Positions 28,721 through 36,793 of a stretch of 64,000 nucleotides of DNA are shown here, in pieces. The stretch's first letter is position 1. Each line of letters begins with the position of its first letter. The position numbers and the translations under genes are program-made. The DNA comes from a virus, in IMG/VR virus record IMGVR_UViG_3300044974_000700, positions 21,554 through 85,553 of that record; one strand, written 5' to 3'. The notes beneath the pieces were generated by a model. That model saw only the letters and a list, made by a program, of their open reading frames with translations, did no database searches and was not told where the DNA came from.

Positions 28721-28903
28721 CTATTTACGATTATCTGTACTGTAGAATCCTGAACCTTTTAGATTGATACCAAATGTTCCAAAAACTTTATTCATTCTGC
28801 TACCACACTTTTCACAAATCTCTAGCGAGTCAGCTTGATCAAATGTTTTTGTTACTTCTATATTGAAATCACATTCAATACATGCGTATTCATATCTTGG
28901 CAT
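28721..28903 (-). CDS. FmdB-family zinc ribbon protein
   Basis: 60 residues: MPRYEYACIECDFNIEVTKT, then CEKCGSRMNKVFG and KGSGFYSTDNR, the full FmdB/CxxC_CxxC regulatory signature. Start ATG 28903 has RBS AGGAGAAG; a longer frame to 28960 is rejected. Function of the family is unclear. Confidence 0.8.
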   Translation of the reverse strand: MPRYEYACIECDFNIEVTKTFDQADSLEICEKCGSRMNKVFGTFGINLKGSGFYSTDNRK

Positions 28904-28965
28904 TTCTTCTCCTAATTTTAATGAGCAGTTTACAAGGTCATGCTCAGGACCATAAATCAAATTAT

Positions 28966-29382
28966 TTATTTGATCTTGATGGTTTTTGGCTTCTTCTCTT
29001 CGGGAATGTTGCGTTCCACAAAGATGTCAAGAATACCGTCTGCCATTTCAGCACGATCCACCTCCATATACTCTCCAAGAGCAAAGGTGCGTGTGAACTT
29101 TCTGGTTGCGATACCCTTATGAAGAATCTGATTTTCTGACTCTTCGGTTTTCTCACCCTTAACAATTAAACTTCCATTGTCTACAGAAACACTTACTTCG
29201 TCCTTGCTGAAACCAGCAATGGCAAGTGATAACTGATAGGTATCCTCGTCAATCTTTACCAAATTATATGGCGGATAAGATTGATGATTAGCCTCACGAT
29301 AGACATTAGAAAGACGGGTTAGATTATCAAACCCGATAAAAAAAGGATCTCTAAAAAGATCCATGGCAAATTGAGTTACCAT
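28966..29382 (-). CDS. Hsp20/alpha-crystallin small heat-shock protein
   Basis: 138 residues with alpha-crystallin domain: DEDTYQLSLAIAGFSKDEVS, GSLIVKGEK, and GILDIFVERNIPEE. IbpA-type chaperones hold unfolding proteins; they occur in several large phages. RBS AAGGAGG, preceded by a hairpin and a TATAAT box. Confidence 0.85.
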   Translation of the reverse strand: MVTQFAMDLFRDPFFIGFDNLTRLSNVYREANHQSYPPYNLVKIDEDTYQLSLAIAGFSKDEVSVSVDNGSLIVKGEKTEESENQILHKGIATRKFTRTFALGEYMEVDRAEMADGILDIFVERNIPEEKKPKTIKIK

Positions 29383-29408
29383 TATTCCTCCTTTAAGCGA
29401 ATAAGTTA

Positions 29409-29433
29409 TTAGAGCCCCATTTGGCGGCTCTAA
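29409..29433 (-). terminator. hairpin between carbamoyltransferase and Hsp20 genes
   Basis: TTAGAGCC (29409-29416) and GGCTCTAA (29426-29433) form an 8-pair stem at the 3' end of the carbamoyltransferase C-terminal frame and in the Hsp20 leader. Terminator or attenuator; no long T run. Confidence 0.45.
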
Positions 29434-29705
29434 GATATTATATCAAATTTATATAAGTTTTGCCAGTCACTTATATCTTTTTTATCATTTAATAAAGGCT
29501 GTCCTTTTATATTTAAACTAGTATTTAATAATATTGGAACTCCAGTTAGGGAATTCCAATTGTTTAAAACTTCATATAGTCCTGGATGTTGTTTTTTATT
29601 AACAGTTTGTACTCTTGATGTTCCGTCTGCGTGAACAACAGAAGGAATTTCGTTTGGCCTTAAGCATTTAACTGTATATTGCATATATGGAGAAGGAAAA
29701 TCCAT
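29430..29705 (-). CDS. carbamoyltransferase, C-terminal part
   Basis: 91 residues matching the YrdC-adjacent C-terminal lobe of NodU/TobZ carbamoyltransferases (SPYMQYTVKCLRPNEIPSVV, HADGTSRVQTV, NWNSLTGVPILLNTSLNIKG). In the same reading frame as the upstream 374-residue piece, separated by one TAG and seven sense codons. Not an independent gene in origin. Truncated at its end compared with the family. Confidence 0.65.
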   Translation of the reverse strand: MDFPSPYMQYTVKCLRPNEIPSVVHADGTSRVQTVNKKQHPGLYEVLNNWNSLTGVPILLNTSLNIKGQPLLNDKKDISDWQNLYKFDIIS

Positions 29706-29726
29706 GTCAAACCATTTGGAGGCATG

Positions 29727-30851
29727 CTATTCCATAATTACTGGGGCAAATGGTCTAAATAATTCTCTTTGTTTAATTAAATTAACTTTGTCTTTTATAT
29801 TTGGATCACGTGGATCTGCAAAAATACTTCTATTGCCCAAAGCCCTGGGACCGTACTCTGCTCTGCCAGTTGCTACTGCAACTATTTTATTACTTATTAG
29901 TCCTGTAACAATTTCTGAAACTGGATAAGTTCCTCCTAAATCATATCCAATGTATGGAGTTTCCCAATTTAAATGTTTACCATACAATGCAGCTGCTGCG
30001 CCTAAAGAACTTCCAGCGTCTCCAGGATTGGGCATTATCCAAATATTATCAAAAATTTTCCATAGGTAGGTATTTGCTGATGAGTTTAGGGCACATCCAC
30101 CCATAAAAACTAAATTGTTTTTACCTGTTATAGCTTTAGCGCTATGCATAAACTCCATGAGGTTACTCTGATAAACTACTTGAACTGCTGCTGCAATATC
30201 AAATTTATCTTGTTCAGAAATCTTCATGCCCCAATCGTTAATCCCTGTATGAAAATTATATTTTTGTTTATTAGGAGATGGGAAATATTCAAGAACTTCT
30301 TTTAAATATCTATTTGGATCTCCATACGCTGCCATACCCATCATAATATATTCTTCTTGATTCGGCACCAATCCAATTAATTTAGTAAAAGCTGAGTAAA
30401 AAAGTCCAAAACTAACTGGGTAATTTTGCTTATATTTTAATTTAATTTTTTCGCCTTCACCAACCCATATAGTAGAAGTGTTATACTCTCCTATCGCATC
30501 TAATATTACAATCACAGCATCTGTAAAATTGCTTGTGTAATAGCCAGCTGCTGCATGCGAATAATGATGTTTAAAATAATGTACTGGTAAATCCAAAGGT
30601 ATATTTGGTTTCCAATCGCCAGCCCCGCCTTTCAAAATTATTCTAGACCTCTTAAGCTGCGGCTTTTCATAATAAGCTATGTGTGTAGGGTACCCATAGC
30701 TTAATGCATCTGCAAGAATTTCATCATTGTTATACCAATCGTTTTTTTGTTTGCTATACCTTTCGGAATGGGCAGCAAATAGTATTTCCCCATCTTTTAT
30801 TAAAGACATGGATGCATCATGTGATGTTTCATTAATCCCTAGTATGATCAT
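29727..30851 (-). CDS. NodU/TobZ-type carbamoyltransferase, N-terminal part (interrupted by TAG)
   Basis: 374 residues: MIILGINETSHDASMSLI, HHYSHAAAGYYTS (metal-binding His), VFMGGCALNSSANT and RAEYGPRALGNRSI are hallmarks. The family transfers carbamoyl from carbamoyl phosphate, through carbamoyl-adenylate, to hydroxyl groups of sugars or antibiotics. The frame stops at TAG (29729-29727) right after FRPFAPVIME, then resumes in frame as HASKWFD. GAG or CAG to TAG would explain it. No amber-suppressor tRNA is found in the window. Possibly a pseudogene, read-through gene or sequencing error. Confidence 0.75.
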   Translation of the reverse strand: MIILGINETSHDASMSLIKDGEILFAAHSERYSKQKNDWYNNDEILADALSYGYPTHIAYYEKPQLKRSRIILKGGAGDWKPNIPLDLPVHYFKHHYSHAAAGYYTSNFTDAVIVILDAIGEYNTSTIWVGEGEKIKLKYKQNYPVSFGLFYSAFTKLIGLVPNQEEYIMMGMAAYGDPNRYLKEVLEYFPSPNKQKYNFHTGINDWGMKISEQDKFDIAAAVQVVYQSNLMEFMHSAKAITGKNNLVFMGGCALNSSANTYLWKIFDNIWIMPNPGDAGSSLGAAAALYGKHLNWETPYIGYDLGGTYPVSEIVTGLISNKIVAVATGRAEYGPRALGNRSIFADPRDPNIKDKVNLIKQRELFRPFAPVIME

Positions 30852-30926
30852 CAGTATGTAAAATCTTTTTTATTTTTTTTATTTATTTTTAATATCTTAA
30901 TTAATTTATAAAGATAATATTGTATT

Positions 30927-31880
30927 TTAATTTTCATTATATCCCGCTTCCTCTTTATATTTTTTATAAATAAAATCTGCCCAAAACGCATGTGGAGCAA
31001 TTCCTAAATGACTTCCATCCCTTGAGATTTGCAAAAATTGTTTATTTTTGCCCTGATAATTTTTTATAAAATCTTCACAAAATTTTATAAGATTTTCTTT
31101 TTCCCAAACATGAAATGTTTTAAATTGTTTTATTTTTGAAAAATCAAAAAATAAAGATTTTTCATCAATCTCTTTTTTCATTGCTTGCCAAGTAAATGAA
31201 TATATTTTTATATTGTTTGTTTTGCAATAAGAATATACTTGATAGTATGCTATATAATTAGCTAATTCATTTAGGTCTATGTGGTAGGAGGGATGTTTCT
31301 TTTTTGTTACTTCTGTATACATTTCATTAATAGCTGAATCTATGTTTCCATTTCTTGAACTGCTTTTTGGCATTTGTATTAAATCATTTGATGCAAAATT
31401 TGAATAGCCTCGACTGGTTGGTGGCATCAACCAAAAAAGAATTTCTGGGTGTCCAAATTTTTCAAAATATTTTAAAATCATAAATGATTGTTCATGTATA
31501 GATGTATTAGGAAATCCTATATTAAAAAATCCTGAAATTTTTTCTTCTTCACAAATTTTTTTATAAACATTGTATGCCCATATTTCCTCTAGTGTCATAC
31601 CAGAGCCGTGTGTATAAGAGCATCCTGCAAATAATATATGTTTAGAATCATGTTGTTTTTTAAATGGATCAGATGTAAAACCATAGCTGTTTATACACGG
31701 GTTATTTATGCAACAACACTGATCTATATAATTGACAGCCTTTTTAGTTTTAGGATCTGGATTTTTAAGATTGCATCCATTTTTGTTTTCCTTGCATGCG
31801 CCTTGATGATAACATTTTTCAACAAATGTAATATTTTCTTTTTCATTAAATAACATTTCTAAAATAAATGGGTTTGTCAT
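30927..31880 (-). CDS. SGNH-hydrolase-like protein with N-terminal Cys region
   Basis: 317 residues. HILFAGCSYTHGSGMTLEE contains the nucleophile-block I of SGNH/GDSL-like hydrolases (G-C-S-Y instead of G-D-S). SRDGSHLGIAPHAFW near the C-terminus fits block V (D-x-x-H). Ten cysteines in the first 60 residues (CYHQGACKENKNGC, QCCCINNPC) suggest a metal site. These hydrolases de-esterify glycans or lipids. RBS GAGGAA. Confidence 0.6.
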   Translation of the reverse strand: MTNPFILEMLFNEKENITFVEKCYHQGACKENKNGCNLKNPDPKTKKAVNYIDQCCCINNPCINSYGFTSDPFKKQHDSKHILFAGCSYTHGSGMTLEEIWAYNVYKKICEEEKISGFFNIGFPNTSIHEQSFMILKYFEKFGHPEILFWLMPPTSRGYSNFASNDLIQMPKSSSRNGNIDSAINEMYTEVTKKKHPSYHIDLNELANYIAYYQVYSYCKTNNIKIYSFTWQAMKKEIDEKSLFFDFSKIKQFKTFHVWEKENLIKFCEDFIKNYQGKNKQFLQISRDGSHLGIAPHAFWADFIYKKYKEEAGYNEN

Positions 31881-31884
31881 TTTA

Positions 31885-32685
31885 CTATTCCTCTTTTATG
31901 TATTGCTCTATAGAATCTGATATATGTATATGGTCATGATAAGACCAATGCCCTGGCCTGTCTTTATTTTCATAATCAGCAGCACAATTAAAATATTTTT
32001 TATCAGAAAATTCAATATGACAATTTTTTCTTACAATTTCTATAGGGAAATAACTTTTAGAATGTCTCATCATAATATCTTTTAAAGGATATTCATTATA
32101 TTCTTTATGCCAAATATTATACAAAAATTTTATATTATTTGAAATACAATACTGTTCTAAAATATTTATAAAAGTATGTGTATAAAACGTGGCCATTTCT
32201 TTTAACATTATGTCTTCTATTTTATACGGAGCTTTTGATATTTTTTCAAAATTTTCATTTACATCAATCATTGCAACTTTTGTTGTAGAAGTGTTTTCAT
32301 CCCCGTGAGACCAAAACTTTTCTACTATTGGAAATTCAATTCTATAAGCTGGAAAAACACCTATTACAATTTTAGGATTTCCATATCTCTTAAAATATTC
32401 AAAAGCTTTTGTTACCTGACCCTGTGCACTATCTCCTGGCAATGATATATTTGTTACAGAAATATTATTGTTTTTAGCAAAAATTTCTGGCCAAGTTTGA
32501 TCTATGTTTACGCCCCATCCAAAAGTTTGCGAACATCCTAAAGCCAAAAGATCTTCGTTGTTTTTAAAATTTTTTGTTCTATATCCATCTTCATTTAAAC
32601 TATAATCAATATTATGATTATTAGGTATTAGATTTTGATAAGACATTTGTTTTAATGTTCTTCTAAGAAACAAACTATTAATCAT
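31885..32685 (-). CDS. SGNH-hydrolase-like protein
   Basis: 266 residues, distant relative of its downstream neighbour: LLALGCSQTFGWGVNIDQTW (block I) and GHWSYHDHIHISDSIEQYI (block V). ISLPGDSAQGQV fits block II. Probably an acyl- or acetyl-esterase of glycans; could instead be a non-catalytic relative. Four bases from the next gene. Confidence 0.6.
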   Translation of the reverse strand: MINSLFLRRTLKQMSYQNLIPNNHNIDYSLNEDGYRTKNFKNNEDLLALGCSQTFGWGVNIDQTWPEIFAKNNNISVTNISLPGDSAQGQVTKAFEYFKRYGNPKIVIGVFPAYRIEFPIVEKFWSHGDENTSTTKVAMIDVNENFEKISKAPYKIEDIMLKEMATFYTHTFINILEQYCISNNIKFLYNIWHKEYNEYPLKDIMMRHSKSYFPIEIVRKNCHIEFSDKKYFNCAADYENKDRPGHWSYHDHIHISDSIEQYIKEE

Positions 32686-32803
32686 AATAATCTTTCTAAT
32701 AAATAAAATCTTTTTTATTATTTAAAGATTTATAAATTTTTTTATATTTAATTTTAAAATATATTTTTTTTATTAATTTAATCATAATACATTATATCAT
32801 TTG

Positions 32804-32876
32804 TGCCCCTGGTTGGATTCGAACCAACGCTTTTACGATTTTAAGTCGTATGCCTCTGCCACTGGGCTACAAGGGC
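32804..32876 (-). tRNA. tRNA with anticodon TAA (Leu codon), short variable loop
   Basis: Cloverleaf: acceptor GCCCTTG/CAGGGGC, anticodon arm TACGA-CTTAAAA-TCGTA, T arm GTTGG-TTCGAAT-CCAAC, discriminator A. The variable loop has only 5 bases, whereas bacterial tRNA-Leu normally has a long arm. One base from the next tRNA. Confidence 0.8.
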
Positions 32877-32877
32877 G

Positions 32878-32950
32878 TGTCCCCAGTAGGTATCGAACCT
32901 ACGACCCACAGATTAAAAGTCTGTTGCTCTACCAACTGAGCTATAGGGAC
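32878..32950 (-). tRNA. tRNA-Lys(TTT)
   Basis: Acceptor GTCCCTA/TGGGGAC, anticodon arm ACAGA-CTTTTAA-TCTGT, canonical T arm. 73 bases, no encoded CCA. Confidence 0.95.
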
Positions 32951-32955
32951 TTGTG

Positions 32956-33028
32956 AGCCCCCCAACAGAATCGAACTGTCAACCTACGCATTACAAGTGC
33001 GTTGCTCTACCTATTGAGCTAAGGAGGC
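32956..33028 (-). tRNA. tRNA-Thr(TGT)
   Basis: Acceptor GCCTCCT/GGGGGGC, anticodon arm ACGCA-CTTGTAA-TGCGT. 73 bases. Confidence 0.95.
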
Positions 33029-33032
33029 TAAG

Positions 33033-33106
33033 CGATCCATAACGGACTTGAACCGTCGACCTCTACCGTGACAGGGTAGCGCTCTAACCAACTGAGCTAA
33101 TGGACC
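33033..33106 (-). tRNA. tRNA-Asp(GTC)
   Basis: Acceptor GGTCCAT/ATGGATC with one G-T pair, anticodon arm CTACC-CTGTCAC-GGTAG. 74 bases. Confidence 0.95.
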
Positions 33107-33112
33107 ACTTGA

Positions 33113-33625
33113 CTAAGAATTTAAAATTTTAGCCAATGCGTTCACTGTAGCAGCAATTCTTCCAATGTCTCTTAATTGCTCTACTGTAAACCCTTCTTGC
33201 TTTAATGTCTCATAATGTGCTTTTACACAAAAATGACATTTACCAATAATTGAGGATGCTAGTGAGTAAGCTTCAAAGTTGGCTTTTGTTGTTCCTCCGT
33301 GTGACGTTATGGCATTCATTCTTAACTGTGCAGGCAAACCCTTTAAATTAGAATCGTCTGCCATTTCAATGTATGGATACCACACATTGTTTTGTGCCAT
33401 GATAGCACCAGCTGTCATTGCGGCATTTTTTTCTACTTCATTTGTAGAGCTTGCAGCAATAAAAGCAATAAGTTTTCCATTGCCAGTAGCAAAGGAAGCT
33501 GCCAGAGCTAGGTGGGTTGCTAGCTCTGGGTCAACTGTACTGCGATTAATGACAGCATCAAGATTTAATTTTATATCTTTTGCATACTCTGGTAAAGATT
33601 CCTTTAGCTGCTCAACCCAAGACAT
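33113..33625 (-). CDS. ahpD: AhpD-type alkylhydroperoxidase
   Basis: 170 residues matching AhpD of the AhpC-AhpD system: CHFCVKAHYET contains the redox pair C-x-x-C and downstream His, with GRIAATVNALAKIL at the C-terminus. In mycobacteria AhpD passes electrons from lipoamide to AhpC. TAATG overlap with ahpC and RBS GGAGGAGAAA indicate coupled translation. Only six bases separate its end from tRNA-Asp. Confidence 0.9.
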   Translation of the reverse strand: MSWVEQLKESLPEYAKDIKLNLDAVINRSTVDPELATHLALAASFATGNGKLIAFIAASSTNEVEKNAAMTAGAIMAQNNVWYPYIEMADDSNLKGLPAQLRMNAITSHGGTTKANFEAYSLASSIIGKCHFCVKAHYETLKQEGFTVEQLRDIGRIAATVNALAKILNS

Positions 33626-34161
33626 TATAGAGTTTCTCCTCCGAGAGGCCTATTGCATGCACAAAGTTCTCCCGTTTGAAGAGCATCAAGAACACGTAGT
33701 GCTTCATCTGCATTTCTACCGACATCTAAATTATTACATGTAACATGCTGAATAATATTATCTGGGTCAACAATAAATGTTGCACGGTAAGTAACACCAG
33801 AGGAATGATGTATGCCAAGATCACTTGCCAATTGATGTGCAGTATCTGCAAACGACCAAGAATTTGTTTTCTTAAGATCCTCATGAGCATTTCTCCATGC
33901 TATCTTACAGAATTCGTTATCTACAGACCCAGTCATTAGAACTGCATCCCTATCATTAAAATCATTAACCAAAGCATCGTATGCGACAATTTCTGTCGGG
34001 CATACAAATGTAAAATCTTTTGGATAAAATGCAATAACTTTCCATTTACCTGGAAAAGAATCTTGCGTAATTACTTCAAATGAGGAATCGTCATAAGACA
34101 AAGCCCCAGGCTTAACTCCAGTAACAGCAAAGTTACCAAGTTTTTCTCCTACAGTTTTCAT
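33625..34161 (-). CDS. ahpC: AhpC-type peroxiredoxin
   Basis: 178 residues: IAFYPKDFTFVCPTEIVAYD holds the peroxidatic Cys (V-C-P). SGVTYRATFIVDPD holds the conserved Arg, and LQTGELCACNRPLGGE the C-terminal cysteines found in mycobacterial AhpC. It reduces peroxides and peroxynitrite in the cytoplasm. Mycobacterial-like layout with ahpD immediately downstream. RBS AAGGAG. Flanked on both sides by tRNA genes. Confidence 0.9.
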   Translation of the reverse strand: MKTVGEKLGNFAVTGVKPGALSYDDSSFEVITQDSFPGKWKVIAFYPKDFTFVCPTEIVAYDALVNDFNDRDAVLMTGSVDNEFCKIAWRNAHEDLKKTNSWSFADTAHQLASDLGIHHSSGVTYRATFIVDPDNIIQHVTCNNLDVGRNADEALRVLDALQTGELCACNRPLGGETL

Positions 34162-34194
34162 ATTTCTCCTTATATATAAGTGGGTTTATTCCCG

Positions 34195-34267
34195 CTGGAC
34201 CACCAGGGCTCGAACCTGGGACATCAGAGTTAACAGCTCTGCGCTCTGCCGACTGAGCTATGGTCCA
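34195..34267 (-). tRNA. tRNA-Asn(GTT)
   Basis: Acceptor TGGACCA/TGGTCCA, anticodon arm CAGAG-CTGTTAA-CTCTG. 73 bases. Confidence 0.95.
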
Positions 34268-34278
34268 AAATTACAATG

Positions 34279-34351
34279 CGCCCCTGAAAGGAATCGAACC
34301 TCTGACGCAGGCCTTAGAAGAGCCTCGCTCTATCCGCTGAGCTACAAGGGC
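34279..34351 (-). tRNA. tRNA-Arg(TCT)
   Basis: Acceptor GCCCTTG/CAGGGGC, anticodon arm AGGCT-CTTCTAA-GGCCT. Reads AGA, a codon frequent in this AT-rich genome. 5' end touches the stop of the upstream ORF. Confidence 0.9.
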
Positions 34352-34662
34352 TAAAATTCTTGGTCTTCTAAAGGTATTATTCCTTTTTCTACTGCTATAT
34401 CGTATCCTTCTTTTGAAAAATGCATTGTTGCTTGAAGATTTTCATCATACTCTACATTCATCAAACCATCTTCAAATAACTCTGCTAAATTACTGTCAAC
34501 ATATTCCATATGGGATTCCCATAATTCTGGAGCAAGTTCTTTTGTTATATCTTCTCTTAATTCAAATACAGCTTCGCCCTCATCATTATAGCCAGCTAAT
34601 CTTATTGCACCAATATCTATGTAGTATTGTATTTTTTTTAGAGCTTCTTCTTCTTCCACCAT
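34351..34662 (-). CDS. hypothetical acidic protein, 103 aa
   Basis: Highly acidic (MVEEEEALKKIQYYID...), no motif recognised. RBS AAGGAGT lies right at the 3' end of tRNA-Met, so tRNA processing would leave a very short leader. Confidence 0.65.
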   Translation of the reverse strand: MVEEEEALKKIQYYIDIGAIRLAGYNDEGEAVFELREDITKELAPELWESHMEYVDSNLAELFEDGLMNVEYDENLQATMHFSKEGYDIAVEKGIIPLEDQEF

Positions 34663-34671
34663 ACTCCTTTG

Positions 34672-34745
34672 TGCACCAGGTAGGACTTGAACCTACGACT
34701 ACCCGATTATGAGTCGGGGGCTCTAACCAACTAAGCTACTGGTGC
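34672..34745 (-). tRNA. tRNA-Met(CAT), elongator type
   Basis: Acceptor GCACCAG/CTGGTGC fully paired (an initiator would have a 1-72 mismatch), anticodon arm CCCGA-CTCATAA-TCGGG. Could alternatively be a lysidine-modified tRNA-Ile. 74 bases. Confidence 0.9.
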
Positions 34746-34756
34746 CTAGTTGATTA

Positions 34757-34786
34757 ATTATATATTTTCTATATCTTTTTTGTCAA
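34757..34786 (-). promoter_or_regulatory. promoter of the tRNA-ahpCD operon
   Basis: Minus strand: TTGACA (34786-34781), 18 bases, TATAAT (34762-34757), 11 bases before tRNA-Met. Overlaps the end of the gene at 34758. Confidence 0.75.
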
Positions 34787-35006
34787 TAGACTGTTCAACT
34801 ATTTGTTGAACGTAATCTGAAAAATGTTTTCTTATATTTCCTGGGGGCCTATAACCTATCTCATTCCATATTCTTTTATATTCTGATATATTATCAAATG
34901 TAGTGGGGCAAACTTTTATTCCATTAAATTCTTTTAATCTAACTGGAAGAGGTACGTGCTTTCCACAACATTTGCATTCTTTAGCTTTATCTTGATATAT
35001 GCTCAT
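34758..35006 (-). CDS. small zinc-binding phage protein, 82 aa
   Basis: ECKCCGKHVPLPVRLKEFNG and IKVCPTTFDNI: CxxCG knuckle plus a further Cys. ATGA overlap with the terminase stop, so probably expressed with it. Role unknown; an HNH-like or packaging helper is possible. Confidence 0.65.
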   Translation of the reverse strand: MSIYQDKAKECKCCGKHVPLPVRLKEFNGIKVCPTTFDNISEYKRIWNEIGYRPPGNIRKHFSDYVQQIVEQSIDKKDIENI

Positions 35007-36793
35007 ATAATTTCCATTCCGTCTAAAACATCAGCCAACCTTTTTGGTATTGGGGCCCTGATAACATTTCTATCATCTTCAACAAGTGTTTCTTTAACCC
35101 TATCTCTAGAGCGTAAAGATGAGTATGTATGTACTTCTACATTTCCAAAATCAGGCCTTGTCAAACTAATTGCATTAAATATAGATCCGCATACCGCATC
35201 AGCTAAATCTTTAGATCCTTTTCTTGGGTGATCGACTTTATCTTTCATGATCCTAAGCTCAAGCAACTCATCGATTAAAAGCTTTATGTGTGGCCCGCTT
35301 AATCTTTCTTCTAAAACAACCATTGCCATATCATCATAATGTTTTTTTGCTACAGATAGAGTTTCAGTATTAATACCATACTGCCTTAGCTGCTGCATCA
35401 TGTCATGAGAGTTCCATCTATCGAATGTACAAATTCTAATATTAAATCCACGTGATCTTAATGACAAAATATAATCTCTAACTTCTGTAAAGTCTACGGA
35501 TTTATCAGAAGTTGGTGTCCAATATCTAACAGCATCGACTTCTACAATCGGAGCTGGCTGAGAGTAATTATCTGTTACTTTAACATTAACCCATTTATTA
35601 ATATGTGACATTGCAACAGCACAGTGGTCATGTTTTTGTGCTAAGTCTACATGTATAAAGTACTCTTTGTCTTGTTGTGGAACAAACCACTCTTCAAATC
35701 TGCCGAAATTATCTACCGCTAAAGACATATTATTGAATGCTTTCTCTACCTTTTCTCTTGATTTAAAGAAAGCATCTATAGCTTCTGGTGGCATGCATGC
35801 AAATCTACCTAGAGCATCTATTGGGTCTCTATAAAATGGAACCTTAAAATCATCTATGCTTCTAGTGGGGTTAATCTCCCATGTAGGCCTTTTTATTGCA
35901 TATATCTTTGGCAATTTATATGAAACTATATGATCTTCTTCCCAGGAAACTTCGAACTGATTGCCTGGAGTATTTTCTGGTAAATCTGGATCAATATCAA
36001 ATGTATGAGTTCTAATTATAGTTTCTTTTTCTGCAACAACTTCTGCATATCTTTGCTGAATGTAATCATTTTTAAATCTTGGAAATGAAAGTAAAATTAC
36101 TTTACCGTAATCTGGAAAACGTGAATCAACAGATCCTCTATACATTTCATAAATGGCGCTGGCTGTTTTTGCCTGGTCATGTCCACTTGTACTTTCAAGA
36201 GCAAATCCAGATATCTCGTCAAGAACCGCTACTAGAACGTTATAACCTTCAAAAGCTTCTCTTTCTGAGTGTCCAGAATAAACCGTTACATTTTTATTAA
36301 ATTTAATTTCAGAGGCCTTGGCTTCATATTTTCCAATAAACCACGGACTTCTTTCAATTCTAGTCTTAAAACCTTTAAAGAAAACATTGTTAGCCTGCTG
36401 TGCGTTAATAGCAATATTAATGATGTCTATAGTATCACCAGGTGGTTTGCCATAATAAGTTGCTGGATCTTTAAGTGATAATAGCAAATAAACTATATAG
36501 GCTACAGATATGGTTGAGCAATAGTCTTTACCACTACCTTTACCTAATTGTGCTATTACCTCATTACAAGTTTGTTTATATCTAGTTCTACCCTCTGATT
36601 CTCCAAAAAGTTTGACTAGGGTAGACTCTTTATAGATTTGGCTACTCTTCTCAATGAGTGTATACTGGTACTCCGAAAGCGGAGGTAAGCCGAGATAATC
36701 TGGGCTTGTAACAAATGTTCGTAAGTCGACTGGTCTTTCATCAAATTCCTCTCCGTCTAGGATATCAATGAGATCATTAAAATTAAGATCCAC
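35003..36793 (-). CDS. terL: terminase large subunit
   Basis: 596 residues. ATPase domain: QLGKGSGKDYCST (Walker A) and LVAVLDEISGFAL (Walker B with catalytic Glu). Nuclease domain (RNase H-like): FIHVDLAQKHDHCAVAMS, RICTFDRWNSHD and DLADAVCGSIFNA provide the acidic residues. It pumps and cuts DNA into the procapsid. GTG start with RBS GAGGAG. The probable small subunit lies just upstream, overlapping by 11 bases. Confidence 0.9.
   Translation of the reverse strand: MDLNFNDLIDILDGEEFDERPVDLRTFVTSPDYLGLPPLSEYQYTLIEKSSQIYKESTLVKLFGESEGRTRYKQTCNEVIAQLGKGSGKDYCSTISVAYIVYLLLSLKDPATYYGKPPGDTIDIINIAINAQQANNVFFKGFKTRIERSPWFIGKYEAKASEIKFNKNVTVYSGHSEREAFEGYNVLVAVLDEISGFALESTSGHDQAKTASAIYEMYRGSVDSRFPDYGKVILLSFPRFKNDYIQQRYAEVVAEKETIIRTHTFDIDPDLPENTPGNQFEVSWEEDHIVSYKLPKIYAIKRPTWEINPTRSIDDFKVPFYRDPIDALGRFACMPPEAIDAFFKSREKVEKAFNNMSLAVDNFGRFEEWFVPQQDKEYFIHVDLAQKHDHCAVAMSHINKWVNVKVTDNYSQPAPIVEVDAVRYWTPTSDKSVDFTEVRDYILSLRSRGFNIRICTFDRWNSHDMMQQLRQYGINTETLSVAKKHYDDMAMVVLEERLSGPHIKLLIDELLELRIMKDKVDHPRKGSKDLADAVCGSIFNAISLTRPDFGNVEVHTYSSLRSRDRVKETLVEDDRNVIRAPIPKRLADVLDGMEII

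Noticed and set aside
29430-29705. Separate small protein-coding gene
   Set aside because: It is in frame with the carbamoyltransferase and aligns with its C-terminus; only a TAG separates them.
32804-34745. Amber-suppressor tRNA that could read the TAG at 29727
   Set aside because: Anticodons read as TAA, TTT, TGT, GTC, GTT, TCT and CAT; none is CTA.
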